Assembly (NCBI GenBank): GCA_001723845.1
Contig: MCBE01000245.1
Coordinates: 1 to 41,756 of the forward strand
Origin: Candidatus Altarchaeales archaeon WOR_SM1_SCG
Lineage (GTDB): Archaea; Altiarchaeota; Altiarchaeia; IMC4; WOR-SM1-SCG
Length of the DNA stretch: 41,756 nucleotides
Reading direction: 5' to 3'
The notes below the pieces were generated by a model, which had not been told where the DNA came from, did no database searches, and worked only from the letters and a program-made list of their open reading frames with translations. Below, piece by piece: positions 1 to 7,788 of the stretch. How positions within the stretch are numbered: position 1 is the stretch's first letter; each line of letters opens with the position of its first letter. Position numbers and translations under genes: made by a program.

Positions 1-93
1 GGAAAGTTTAGTTTGGATGTAATCAAAGGATTGTTGTGTGCAAGTGCATGAATCTGAGATATTCTTATTTTATTTTTTTTGGTTTCTAATTTC

Positions 94-1017
94 TTATCGG
101 AGAGGGTTTGAAATGTCGGACAGCCTCTTAAGCCACGAAATCACTGTTTTTGTCTCGCCGGAATATGACATAAGTATTACGATACTTTTCGGTCTGGGTT
201 TCGGGTCAATCTCTCGCTTGCAGACAAAAACCTCATCTCCTAAAACTCGCTTTACATGCATGAGCCGTATTGCAGTCATTGACGCTACCCTGTCCGCATT
301 TGCCACCCCGCCGAGAGTTATGCTGTGCGGCTCTATCATTTTATCAATTATTCTTTCATAATTTTTTGAGCATGCAATCTTATCAACGATCTCCCCTATT
401 TTCGGGAATTGTTCTTCGGCATGTTCAAATATTTTGCCGGGGGTTTCATCATCATGCAGTGACTCGGTAATTCTCTGGCATAAACTCAAAACCCCGAGTT
501 CAAACTGGTCGCCCATGATGCCTTCTCCTAAAAAGCCCTTTGTGTAATCCAGACTCTTTGATTCTTTTGTCCTGCCCTTTAATTCAAGAACAGAGCCGTA
601 TTCATTTGCAATCTTTCCGATGGGCGAGTTTACATCCGAGGTTATTGCGACTATCTTAATCCCTTCGGTTTTGCTTTTATCAATATGTTCTTTTGTCTCC
701 TCAACAACATTCAAAGGATCCCTTGATTTTCCAGAACCTGAGACAACTAAAAGAACAGTATCTTCGTACAATTCCTCTAACCTGTCAATACCGGGAAAGC
801 CCACATTATCGGGACTTAAAATTCTTTTTTTTCTTGCCAGCTGGCTCATCCCGATTTGTGCAGCCGAAAGAGACCTGCCCGAACCATAGACCACGATACA
901 CTTTGCTTTTTTTAAAATATTGTACACTTCCTCTAATTTGCTCATGTTAATACTGAAAAAATTATCCCTGATTTTGTTTATGTAGTCCGCTTTTTCGCAT
1001 ATCCGGGTGTTTGCCAT
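94..1017 (-). CDS. SIS-domain sugar-phosphate isomerase/regulator-like protein, second SIS domain short
   Basis: The protein has an N-terminal SIS (phosphosugar-binding) domain at about residues 30-190, with the motifs VVYGSGRSLSAA and LLVVSGSGKS, which resembles the 6-phospho-3-hexuloisomerase family. A second SIS-like half begins near residue 240 and shows ILMSYSGETKTV. That half ends only about 20 residues after its SGET loop, so it lacks most of a normal SIS fold and may be truncated by a mutation. Substrate is unknown; SIS proteins bind or isomerise sugar phosphates in the cytoplasm. The start ATG at 1017 follows an AT-rich leader, and nadE lies just upstream on the same strand, so the two could be cotranscribed. 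The SIS family call is firm and the precise function is not. Confidence 0.75.
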   Translation of the reverse strand: MANTRICEKADYINKIRDNFFSINMSKLEEVYNILKKAKCIVVYGSGRSLSAAQIGMSQLARKKRILSPDNVGFPGIDRLEELYEDTVLLVVSGSGKSRDPLNVVEETKEHIDKSKTEGIKIVAITSDVNSPIGKIANEYGSVLELKGRTKESKSLDYTKGFLGEGIMGDQFELGVLSLCQRITESLHDDETPGKIFEHAEEQFPKIGEIVDKIACSKNYERIIDKMIEPHSITLGGVANADRVASMTAIRLMHVKRVLGDEVFVCKREIDPKPRPKSIVILMSYSGETKTVISWLKRLSDISNPLR

Positions 1018-1053
1018 TTTTTATTTTAAAATTAAATTAAATTTTAAATTTTA

Positions 1054-1827
1054 TTAAATCTCTATTCTGCATATCCCTGGCGTATGTCTTTTATGAGCGC
1101 TTTCTTTCACGAGTTTTTCAACTCTTTGTGCAAGTTCTTTTTCAATTTTCAATTCCCTGAAAATCCCGGGGATTTCCTGCTTTTTGTCAATTAATTTAAT
1201 TAAAATTTTATCAAGAATTTTGTATGAAATTCCAAGTTCCTCCTCATCACTCTGCCCGTGCCAGAATCCGGCTGAAGGTACTTTTTCCGTGATTGCTCCC
1301 GGGATTTCAAGATATTTTGCAAGTTCTCTTACCTGTGTCTTATACAAATCTCCGATTGGGAGAAGGTCGCAGCCGCCGTCGCCGTATTTCGTGAAGTAGC
1401 CGCACAGAATTTCCGATTTATTTCCTGTTCCTGCAACCAGCCGGTTTGAGCAGTTTGCATGATAGTAAAGCAGGCACATCCTGACTCTTGCCATTAAATT
1501 CCCGGATGCTGTTTTACTTTCCCTGCCGTTTTCTTTGATTTCATCTAAAAATGACTTTAAAATTGTTGTTATATTAATAATTTTATATTCAATTCCGTGA
1601 CTTTCTGCAAAATTTACTGCATCGGAAACATCATTTTCAGGGGTTACTTCTGTCGGCATAATCAATCCAAGCACTTTATCTTTTCCAAGTGCATCGGCAC
1701 ACAGTTTTGCAACAACGGCAGAGTCAATGCCTCCCGAAATCCCGATTACAATACCGTCTGCATTTGCACCGCTCACCTTTTCTTTTATGAATTTTGTTAT
1801 TATTTTTTTAATTTTTTTGGGATTCAT
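1054..1827 (-). CDS. nadE: NH3-dependent NAD+ synthetase
   Basis: The 257-aa protein catalyses ATP-dependent amidation of deamido-NAD to NAD, the last step of NAD biosynthesis, in the cytoplasm. The ATP-pyrophosphatase loop GISGGIDSAVVAKL is at about residues 28-41, and the downstream signatures NLMARVRMC, VAGTGNKSE and YFTKYGDGGCDLLPIGDLYK are the conserved catalytic and substrate-binding segments of the family. There is no glutaminase domain, so ammonia is the expected nitrogen donor, as is usual for the short archaeal form. Length fits the family and no key motif is missing. The gene lies 36 bp upstream of the SIS gene on the same strand. Confidence 0.95.
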   Translation of the reverse strand: MNPKKIKKIITKFIKEKVSGANADGIVIGISGGIDSAVVAKLCADALGKDKVLGLIMPTEVTPENDVSDAVNFAESHGIEYKIINITTILKSFLDEIKENGRESKTASGNLMARVRMCLLYYHANCSNRLVAGTGNKSEILCGYFTKYGDGGCDLLPIGDLYKTQVRELAKYLEIPGAITEKVPSAGFWHGQSDEEELGISYKILDKILIKLIDKKQEIPGIFRELKIEKELAQRVEKLVKESAHKRHTPGICRIEI

Positions 1828-1912
1828 CTCTTAAAAGGCACATCCATCCTGAATTAAATTTCAATTTTGAACTTTTAAATTTTTAATTTTAAACCAGCAC
1901 TTTCTCTTTTTC

Positions 1913-2248
1913 TCAACCATAGACAACCACCCCCTTATCAAATATTTTCTTTATAAAACCGTCACCTAATTTCAGTCTTTTTTCTGTTTCCTCGGGAGTA
2001 TAAATCAGCGGTTCAAGAGCAAAAAGAGCATTTTCCTCATCTAAAATTTCCCTGACACTTATCTGTCTGTCTCCCGGTTTTTCATCCGTATCCTTAACAA
2101 TAAACAGGTCTATGTCGCTGTCCTTTGTCGGATTCCCCCATGCATAACTCCCGAATAGTATTATCTTTTCAGGATTATAATTGTTTTTTATCTTCTCTAC
2201 AATCCTCTGGATTATTTGCTTATGTCCCGGTTTGTTTTTTTTATTCAT
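1913..2248 (-). CDS. MNT-type minimal nucleotidyltransferase domain protein
   Basis: This 111-aa protein belongs to the DNA polymerase beta-like minimal nucleotidyltransferases. The signature IILFGSYAWGNPTKDSDIDL at about residues 29-48 carries the GS motif and the metal-binding DxD pair (D45, D47). Relatives are usually antitoxins that AMPylate a HEPN toxin, encoded next to it. Here no HEPN gene is adjacent: nadE lies downstream and endA upstream. It may therefore be an orphan or act with a partner elsewhere. The short highly charged N-terminus MNKKNKPGHK is typical. Domain call is strong; the toxin-antitoxin role is inferred from the family. Confidence 0.85.
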   Translation of the reverse strand: MNKKNKPGHKQIIQRIVEKIKNNYNPEKIILFGSYAWGNPTKDSDIDLFIVKDTDEKPGDRQISVREILDEENALFALEPLIYTPEETEKRLKLGDGFIKKIFDKGVVVYG

Positions 2249-2295
2249 TATTTTATTTTCAGATTATTTTTTAATTTTTTGTCCATTTGCCTGTA

Positions 2296-2838
2296 TCACA
2301 ATTTAGTCCTTCCTATTTGATAATAAGTTATATCCCCCTCCTCGTCAACGATTGCAAAAATCATATCCTTGTTCACACCTTCTGCAAGCCGTGTTGCTCT
2401 TGCAATTTCAGGGAATGAGCACGCGTATTCCTCCGGAACAACATGCACGAGTTTTGACGAGTGCGCACTCCCGAGTTCTGCTCCCCTTTCATAAATCCTG
2501 AAGTCGGCACCGAACTTAAAGCCGGTTCTAACGAGAAGTCCCCTTGCACGCAGATCGGAATATACTTTATATTTTGCATAGAAATTTTCTTCCGCGCGAT
2601 TCCCGTGTTTTATCATATCCTCAAATTTGAAATACTTCCGTGCATCGGTAATTTTTAATTTATTATTTTCAAGAAGGAACAGTGCTTCAATAAAGGACAG
2701 TTCGTGCCTTGTTCCTGCCTCGTCTTCTTCGCCAAAGCCCTTTTGCTTCAAAAATGACCTTAAATCAGGATCGCCGATAAGAACCTTTGTTCCAGATAAA
2801 ATCCCGATTCCTGTTTTTTCCTTTGCTTTCTTTGCCAT
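2296..2838 (-). CDS. endA: tRNA-intron (splicing) endonuclease, homotetramer type
   Basis: The 180-aa product matches the archaeal alpha4-type EndA that cleaves bulge-helix-bulge introns in pre-tRNA. The C-terminal catalytic domain (about 85-180) contains the expected triad: Tyr116 in FRIYERG, His126 in AHSSKLVHVV and Lys157 in GVNKDMIFAIVD. The N-terminal domain is the usual EndA_N part with RHELSFIEALFLLE. Length is that of a single-unit enzyme, which acts as a homotetramer. The gene is divergently transcribed from a winged-helix gene, sharing a short AT-rich intergenic region. No tRNA gene was recognised in this window. Confidence 0.95.
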   Translation of the reverse strand: MAKKAKEKTGIGILSGTKVLIGDPDLRSFLKQKGFGEEDEAGTRHELSFIEALFLLENNKLKITDARKYFKFEDMIKHGNRAEENFYAKYKVYSDLRARGLLVRTGFKFGADFRIYERGAELGSAHSSKLVHVVPEEYACSFPEIARATRLAEGVNKDMIFAIVDEEGDITYYQIGRTKL

Positions 2839-2913
2839 ATTATTTTATTACACTTTGTTTTATAAATAAATAGTACTAATTATTTAATGGATTAAATTAC
2901 CGGATTATTTAAA
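2839..2913. promoter_or_regulatory. Divergent promoter region between endA and the wHTH gene
   Basis: These 75 bp separate two divergently read start codons and are very AT-rich. The run TTTTATAAATAAATAG near 2858-2873 resembles an archaeal TATA box readable in either direction. No clear Shine-Dalgarno sequence precedes either ATG, consistent with short-leader or leaderless transcripts. The assignment is by composition and position only. Confidence 0.4.
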
Positions 2914-3222
2914 ATGATTGAAATCAAAAAAGACAGCATGGAGGAGAGAATTTTAAAAATATTAATGTCCAGGTATCCTGTTAAATTCTCGGAACTGCGG
3001 GGTGAATTGAATGTAAAGGAAAGCACCATCAGAGAATCATTAAATAAATTATGCGGGAAGAAAATTATAAAACTTGAAATTTTGCCCGGTGAAACATTTA
3101 TACGGCTCATAAGAAGGGACTTAAGATTTCACGGCGTAAATCCCGTGCAGAAAAGAGGAATTATTCATAAAACCGGGAAAAAAGATAAGATAGACGATTA
3201 CGAGGGGATGATGTATCGTTAG
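2914..3222 (+). CDS. Small winged helix-turn-helix DNA-binding protein
   Basis: The 102-aa protein has a predicted winged helix-turn-helix at about residues 8-60: ERILKILMSRYPVKFSELRG followed by VKESTIRESLNKLCGKKIIK, which is the helix-turn-recognition-helix pattern, then a strand-rich wing (KLEILPGETFIRLI). The C-terminus is short and basic (VQKRGIIHKTGKKDK). It probably acts as a local transcription regulator. It is divergent from endA and 56 bp upstream of uvsE, so it could control either. The targets are not visible in the sequence. The fold is a confident pattern call, the regulon is unknown. Confidence 0.7.
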   Translation: MIEIKKDSMEERILKILMSRYPVKFSELRGELNVKESTIRESLNKLCGKKIIKLEILPGETFIRLIRRDLRFHGVNPVQKRGIIHKTGKKDKIDDYEGMMYR

Positions 3223-3277
3223 ACCATGTTAAAATTTATGAAAAATTAAAATTAAAATTAATTAAAATTTAAAGGCA

Positions 3278-4150
3278 ATGAAAATCGGCTACCCCTGCAT
3301 TAACACGAGTATCGGATGCACCGCAAATAAGACATTTCGGCTTTCATCCTACTCCCGGCAGAACATGGTAAGCAAAATTGAGAACAATCTTTCATGCCTT
3401 AAAAAGATACTCGGGTATAATTCAAAAAACAACCTGTTGTTTTTCAGGATAGGTTCAGGTATTATACCGTTTGCATCCCACACCGTCTGCGATTTTAAAT
3501 GGCAGGATCACTTCAAAAAAGATTTTGCGAGTATTGGAAACTACATAAAAAAACAGGATATGAGAATCTCGATGCACCCCGACCAGTTCGTTTTAATAAA
3601 CGCCAAAAACAGTGAAATAATAAAGAGAAGCGTGAAGGAACTTGAATACCAAAGCAGGGTTCTTGATTTGATGAAACTCAAAGAAAAAGCAAAAATACAA
3701 ATACATGTCGGTGGGGTTTACAAGGACAAAGAAAAATCAATTCAAAGATTTATTGAAAATTGCAAAAAACTCACAGGAGATGTAAAAAAGCGTCTCGTAA
3801 TAGAAAACGACGACCGCTCATATAATTTACGCGACTGCCTGAAAATACACAAAAAAATAAAAATTCCCGTCGTCTTTGACAGCTTCCACCACGAGTGCCT
3901 GAACGCTGGTGAATCTTTGAAGGACGCGATAACTTCGGCAGCAAAAACATGGGGCAAAAAAGACGGCTGCTTGATGATTGACTATTCAAGCCAGGAGCCA
4001 ATGAAAAGAAAAGGAACGCATGCAAAAACAATAAACCCGGAATTATTTAAAAAATTCGTAAAGCAGGCGAAAACAACTGACTGCGACATCATGCTTGAAA
4101 TAAAAGACAAGGAGAAAAGCGCTTTAAAAGCAGCAAGCTTAATAATTTAA
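3278..4150 (+). CDS. uvsE: UV damage endonuclease UvsE/UvdE
   Basis: The 290-aa protein is a TIM-barrel UV DNA damage endonuclease that nicks DNA 5' of pyrimidine dimers and other lesions, starting alternative excision repair. Family signatures include the N-terminal MKIGYPCINTSIGC and the metal-site segments ISMHPDQFVLIN, IQIHVGGVYKDKE, LVIENDD and VVFDSFHHECLN, where His, Glu and Asp residues bind the metals. Length is typical and the C-terminal segment CDIMLEIKDKEKSALKA closes the barrel. The start is the first ATG after an AT-rich repeat-like leader. It lies downstream of the winged-helix gene on the same strand. Confidence 0.93.
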   Translation: MKIGYPCINTSIGCTANKTFRLSSYSRQNMVSKIENNLSCLKKILGYNSKNNLLFFRIGSGIIPFASHTVCDFKWQDHFKKDFASIGNYIKKQDMRISMHPDQFVLINAKNSEIIKRSVKELEYQSRVLDLMKLKEKAKIQIHVGGVYKDKEKSIQRFIENCKKLTGDVKKRLVIENDDRSYNLRDCLKIHKKIKIPVVFDSFHHECLNAGESLKDAITSAAKTWGKKDGCLMIDYSSQEPMKRKGTHAKTINPELFKKFVKQAKTTDCDIMLEIKDKEKSALKAASLII

Positions 4151-4292
4151 AAATGTTTACAGCAACTTTTAAGGACTGATTCTAAATATCTAATTAATCA
4201 TAAATTGGAGCGGACAAAACTACTTAGATAGATGGACTCCCTACATGCTTTTACTTTCGGGGGTCTGTGGAAAAATTGACCGTAAATTTTGG

Positions 4293-4417
4293 GGGAGTAT
4301 GGTTTATAAGAATAAAATTCATCCAAATGTTGGATAAACGCAATAACTGCGGTTATCCTACCTAACATAGTACATAAACGCAATAACTGCGTTTATGCCG
4401 TAGTTATACATACTCCC
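4293..4417. repeat. Inverted-repeat element with two internal hairpins
   Basis: The outer arms GGGAGTATG (4293-4301) and CATACTCCC (4409-4417) are a perfect 9-bp inverted repeat. Inside are two tandem hairpins with the same loop: 4332-4358 (GGATAAACGCA loop ATAAC then TGCGGTTATCC, one mismatch) and 4373-4397 (CATAAACGCA loop ATAAC then TGCGTTTATG, perfect). The core CGCAATAACTGCGG recurs in variant form in the element at 10130-10278. The element carries no open reading frame and lies just upstream of the next gene. It looks like a small non-autonomous repeat or a structured leader. Confidence 0.7.
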
Positions 4418-4447
4418 TTCAAAGAAGAAAAATTAAAACATATAAAT

Positions 4448-5005
4448 ATGAAAAACACTAAAACTAATAACCTTGGAGAAAAGATAAATCAAAATTTATT
4501 TGATCTTTGGCGTGAAGCTATGACACAATTACGTCAATTGCACAACGATGTCTGGAATGGTGTTCGCTTTTTCTTGACTCTCAATAGTATTTTAATCGCA
4601 GCTATTTTTGGATTATACAACTTAAATGGAGATATACATAAGGACTTTTTCATTTTCATAATAGCATGTATTGGACTATTATTAACAATAATAGCCATAA
4701 ATATTTTAGAAAAACATCGTAATTATTACTTAGACATGCTTCTGCGCAAGACATTATTAGAGAGAGAACTTGGATTATATAGTTCAAAAATTTCAGGAAT
4801 TGATTTGTCATTTTCTTGGAATATACCTGAAGAATTTATAGATCAAATAGTTAAAAATCCAGATGAATGGAAAAATGAACAGAGATGGCGTTGCAAAACA
4901 ATAAGCTGGTTATTGCGTATTTCATATTGGATTTTTATTATTATTTATGTTTGTTTAATAAGTGGTATATTATTGTCCAATTTTTGTAATTGTGTATGGA
5001 ATTAA
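4448..5005 (+). CDS. Uncharacterised membrane protein with about four hydrophobic segments
   Basis: The 185-aa protein is not recognised. It starts with a soluble N-terminal stretch containing LWREAMTQLRQLHNDVW, followed by membrane segments FFLTLNSILIAAIFGLYNL (about 38-56) and FFIFIIACIGLLLTIIAINI (about 67-86). A cytosolic-type charged middle comes next, and then a C-terminal segment ISYWIFIIIYVCLISGILL (about 158-176). This layout resembles small membrane proteins of conflict systems (SLATT or RipA-like), but no diagnostic motif supports that. Its codon usage is more AT-rich than neighbouring housekeeping genes, and the upstream palindromic element suggests an accessory gene. Confidence 0.6.
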   Translation: MKNTKTNNLGEKINQNLFDLWREAMTQLRQLHNDVWNGVRFFLTLNSILIAAIFGLYNLNGDIHKDFFIFIIACIGLLLTIIAINILEKHRNYYLDMLLRKTLLERELGLYSSKISGIDLSFSWNIPEEFIDQIVKNPDEWKNEQRWRCKTISWLLRISYWIFIIIYVCLISGILLSNFCNCVWN

Positions 5006-5326
5006 CGGGGCAGCGCATAACAGCGTATAGATGTCATTGTGGGGTTTGGTGTTTTTTGATATTTCAAAGCTTTTATTTAACTTGCTGCATTATAATAAGT
5101 AATAACATTGAGATTAGCAACGAACTGCTATACTCGGACCGTTGTCTGTAAATTCCAAAAATCTAATATTCGAAAGAATCATTATTCTCCCAATGAATTT
5201 TATTTAAATTCTTAAAATTCAGACCCCTCGTTGAAAAGTTTTTGTGCACCGGTAATTGACATAAAATTTTAGGAATAGAATTAATAAGCTAATAAGTTTA
5301 AAATATTATTGAACATTATAAACAAA
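5006..5326. other. Gene-free stretch before tspO
   Basis: No convincing gene was found in these 321 bp. The sequence just after the stop codon is GC-richer than what follows (CGGGGCAGCGCATAACAGCG) and contains the short repeated words GCATAACAGCG and GCGTATAG. The remainder is AT-rich and includes a plausible promoter for tspO near 5290-5308 (TAAGTTTAAAATATTATTG). Confidence 0.4.
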
Positions 5327-5806
5327 ATGAAAACCGGAAATATCTTAAAACTCGCGGCGTCAATAATAATCTGCCTTTCAGCAGGATTCATCGGCTCAAT
5401 ATTTACCATGGATTCAATCTCAACATGGTATATGGAAATTGAAAAGCCATTTTTCAATCCCCCGAACTGGGTTTTTGCTCCCGTCTGGACGACTCTTTAT
5501 ATTTTAATGGGAATTTCCCTTTACATTGTATGGAAAAATGGAATAGAAAAAGAGGGTGTGAAAATTGCTTTAACATTATTCGGAGTCCAGATTGTACTTA
5601 ACACATTATGGTCAATTCTATTTTTCGGGATGAAGTCACCGCTTTATGCGTTTGTTGAAATAATAATTCTCTGGGCTGCAATTTTACTTACAATCATTAA
5701 ATTTATGAAAATTTCAAAAACCGCGGGATACCTGCTTGTTCCCTACATACTCTGGGTGAGTTTCGCTGCGGTTCTTAATTTCTCAATATTTATTTTGAAT
5801 TCATAA
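5327..5806 (+). CDS. tspO: TspO/MBR family membrane protein
   Basis: The protein is a five-helix TspO/translocator-family protein, a membrane receptor or sensor known to bind porphyrins and similar ligands. The Trp-rich signature is present: EKPFFNPPNWVFAPVWTTLY followed by ILMG, and later LNTLWSILFFGMKSP and YILWVSFAAVLN. Five hydrophobic segments fill the length of about 159 residues. The ORF track begins at a TTG at 5309; the ATG at 5327 (MKTGNILK) is preferred because it leads directly into the first helix as in relatives. Function in archaea is not well defined. Confidence 0.9.
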   Translation: MKTGNILKLAASIIICLSAGFIGSIFTMDSISTWYMEIEKPFFNPPNWVFAPVWTTLYILMGISLYIVWKNGIEKEGVKIALTLFGVQIVLNTLWSILFFGMKSPLYAFVEIIILWAAILLTIIKFMKISKTAGYLLVPYILWVSFAAVLNFSIFILNS

Positions 5807-6408
5807 AATTAAAAATAAGCACGCCCGGCATTTCGTGGACTATCGCAGGAGATGCGGCGATTTTAGCAAACGCGGGGATGCCATTTCGGGATGTACATAC
5901 GATTTATCCGGCAGTGCGGCTGCAACCGCTGCCAGTAAAAAAATTAATGTAATTATTCAGGGATACATGATAAGCGGCTTTCCAGGCACACGAAAATATG
6001 TTATTTCGTTAGATGGCATTTTTAATTTTGAAGTTAATAAATTTTTAAATTCTAAAGGCGCCCGTAGTCAATTTTGTATAACAAGTTATATCAGAACCGG
6101 TTCGCATATTTTTTCTTCGGATAAACTTTATTGTTTTACTCTTAACCCGACTTCACTAAATATGCCAATTTTATATGCCGCCCAAATCCCTTATTGGATT
6201 AATATTAATTCAAATTTAATTAAAAACTCACAAAATCCCATAACCTTAAATCGTTTAATCTGTTTCTTCCAGGTAATTAATTTTATTGAAAAGACTCCGA
6301 AACTTAACCTTGCCGGAGGTTTTTCGGTGAATGGCGGCTGCTGTGAATTCTGTCGGCGTTAGATTTGACTTTTAGTAATCCGGAATAACCTGAAAGTTTG
6401 ACTGTTTT
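5807..6408. other. Gene-free or decayed region after tspO
   Basis: The track lists a 175-aa plus-strand ORF here (5835-6362), but it lacks any recognisable domain, has no credible ribosome binding site and contains an odd composition. A second frame in the first 130 bp reads TPGISWTIAGDAAILANAGM without an internal stop and looks more protein-like, yet ends at 5950. The region is most likely decayed coding sequence next to the RhuM and RadC fragments. No function is assigned. Confidence 0.35.
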
Positions 6409-6633
6409 TTATTGAACTTGTAAAAAATCCTTACAAGTTGCCGTTTTGTCAGCTTCACCCTCTGCATAGATGTTTTTAAGATGCTGGGTTATATTTTGGG
6501 GCGTTGTATCAAAAAGTTCTGCCATTTTCTTTTGGGTAAGCCAGATATTTTCTTCGGCATACAACACTTCAATATTCACCGAACCGTCCGGTGATTGATA
6601 AAAAGCGATTTGATTGTCCGGTAGTTTTTTCAT
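6409..6633 (-). pseudogene. RhuM-like (virulence RhuM family) N-terminal fragment
   Basis: The 74 residues match the N-terminus of the RhuM family: SPDGSVNIEVLYAEENIWLT followed by QKKMAELFDTTPQNITQHLK, a helix-turn-helix region, then the family-typical ATCKDFLQVQ. Full-length RhuM proteins are over 300 residues. Here a stop codon follows FLQVQ immediately, exactly where the family continues into its conserved central part. This makes the gene a truncated remnant. RhuM genes are usually accessory and often accompany mobile or restriction genes. The adjacent RadC fragment supports a decayed mobile region. Confidence 0.8.
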
Positions 6634-6670
6634 GGTTTTATAGGTTAATTTATGTTAATTGCACCGCTCA

Positions 6671-6910
6671 TCAGCCGCGGCAAAAGTAAATCGCAAGCAT
6701 GCGCGGGTTTTTGATTCTGGTTTCTTCCAATCCTTTAATTGAAACTAAATTTTTGAAAGTATCTCCGGCAATATCCGGAGCGCTTCTGCCCGCCCTTCCG
6801 GTTCGTATCAAAATTGCCAAAAGCTTCGCATCACTCAAATTTTCAGCTCCTTTTTCAGACAGCTTTTCTCCCGGACGTTTGTGCTTCGGCAGGTCTTTAA
6901 TCTTTGTCAT
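6671..6910 (-). pseudogene. RadC (UPF0758) N-terminal fragment
   Basis: The 79-aa reading frame carries the N-terminal helix-hairpin-helix part of RadC-type proteins: DLPKHKRPGEKLSEKGAENL then SDAKLLAILIRTG. The C-terminal MPN/JAB metallopeptidase-like domain, which makes up most of a normal RadC of over 200 residues, is absent, and the last residues (IKNPRMLAIYFCRG) do not fit the family. It is a truncated remnant. It lies 37 bp upstream of the RhuM fragment on the same strand, and both may be leftovers of a single mobile insertion. Confidence 0.8.
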
Positions 6911-6940
6911 ATCGTATCCTTGTCTATATTAATATTAATA

Positions 6941-7258
6941 TTAATTCAAATTCAATAATGTAATTTCCTCATCAAAATGGTATTTTATATCAATTGATCC
7001 TGTTTTGTCAGGATAAGCCAGTATGTCAAAGACAGAGAAATGACCTTCCATGAAACTATCTTCTCTTAAGGTCTCAATTTCCCATGGATTGAACTTGAAG
7101 TCGCTGACGTCCGCTATTTTGATCTTGCCGATTAATTTAAGTTCATCGTCATTAATTTCGCCGAAACTTTTGTTTCCACCAGTATCAATGTAATCTCGGG
7201 TTTGCTCCTGCTTTTGGTTTTCAATGCAACAGCATACGAGGGTTAGTAAAACAAACAT
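6941..7258 (-). CDS. Small putative lipoprotein, unknown function
   Basis: The 105-aa product starts with a short hydrophobic stretch and cysteines (MFVLLTLVCCCIENQ) that could be a lipoprotein signal, although the lipobox is weak. The mature part is acidic, with KIADVSDFKFNPWEIETL and HFSVFDILAYPDKTGSIDIK. These look like part of a domain with a typical beta-strand pattern, but I do not recognise a named family. The protein may be a shortened version of a longer secreted protein, because the signal is unusually short and the C-terminus ends abruptly in EEITLLNLN. Confidence 0.5.
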   Translation of the reverse strand: MFVLLTLVCCCIENQKQEQTRDYIDTGGNKSFGEINDDELKLIGKIKIADVSDFKFNPWEIETLREDSFMEGHFSVFDILAYPDKTGSIDIKYHFDEEITLLNLN

Positions 7259-7299
7259 AAAACACCTGAAACACTAATCCCCCTGAAATTTTCTTATTA

Positions 7300-7602
7300 T
7301 TATTGATTTTTTATTTTTTCAATCTTCTTATTTTTTTCTCTTTTAACAAACAACCCGCACCAGCATCTTCCCTTCTCTTTCCAGGTATCCTGTACCTTGA
7401 AGTTGCAGGGGCAGAGCAGTTTTAAATCCTTTTCTCTTACACCGCAGGTCAGCCGGCAGGGACAGAGTTTAAGCCCGTATTTCTTCTCGTTTTCAAGAAC
7501 ACCGTCTATTACCATATCAACATGCTCGCTGTCAGGGTTCAGCATGAAATCATTGTTTTTGGTAAACTTCTCCCATGCCTTTCTTATTTCCTCTTTGTTC
7601 AT
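7300..7602 (-). CDS. Ferredoxin-thioredoxin reductase catalytic subunit-like protein
   Basis: The 100-aa protein carries the Cys pattern of the FTR catalytic (beta) subunit: LKLCPCRLTC (Cys47, Cys49, Cys53), LLCPCNFKVQDTW (Cys64, Cys66) and GRCWCGLFVKRE (Cys80, Cys82). In the family these ligate a [4Fe-4S] cluster next to a redox disulfide that reduces thioredoxin-like partners with electrons from ferredoxin. Length matches the archaeal form, which lacks the variable subunit. The start ATG overlaps the stop of the upstream rubredoxin-like gene by four bases (ATGA), so the two are translationally coupled and probably form one redox unit. Confidence 0.92.
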   Translation of the reverse strand: MNKEEIRKAWEKFTKNNDFMLNPDSEHVDMVIDGVLENEKKYGLKLCPCRLTCGVREKDLKLLCPCNFKVQDTWKEKGRCWCGLFVKREKNKKIEKIKNQ

Positions 7603-7745
7603 ATTTCCATTAAATTTTTTGCTTCCGATTTATCAATTTCCACATACGCATTTTCAACCCCGCAGGTCGGGCAGATTTTAGGTCCGAAAATCCCGTAATG
7701 TATATCGTTGCATACATTGCACCTCCAGAATTTTTTATCAGCCAT
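7599..7745 (-). CDS. Rubredoxin-like Fe(Cys)4 protein (48 aa), absent from ORF track
   Basis: Reading the minus strand from the ATG at 7743-7745 gives a 48-aa protein beginning MADKKFWRCNVCNDIHYG and continuing KICPTCGVENAYVEIDK. The two CxxC pairs (Cys9/Cys12 and Cys25/Cys28) are the rubredoxin-type iron or zinc knuckles. The N-terminal FWRCNVC is typical of rubredoxin-like domains. It is too short for the supplied track. Its stop codon overlaps the start of the FTR-like gene, which suggests that it delivers or accepts electrons in the same redox pathway. Confidence 0.88.
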   Translation of the reverse strand: MADKKFWRCNVCNDIHYGIFGPKICPTCGVENAYVEIDKSEAKNLMEI

Positions 7746-7788
7746 TTTTATTTATTTAATTTTTATTTAATTATTTTACTTATCCTTT

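Noticed and set aside
5835-6362. 175-aa plus-strand ORF after tspO
   Set aside because: There is no domain, no start signal and a composition unlike its neighbours; another frame in the first part looks more coding, so the region is probably decayed.
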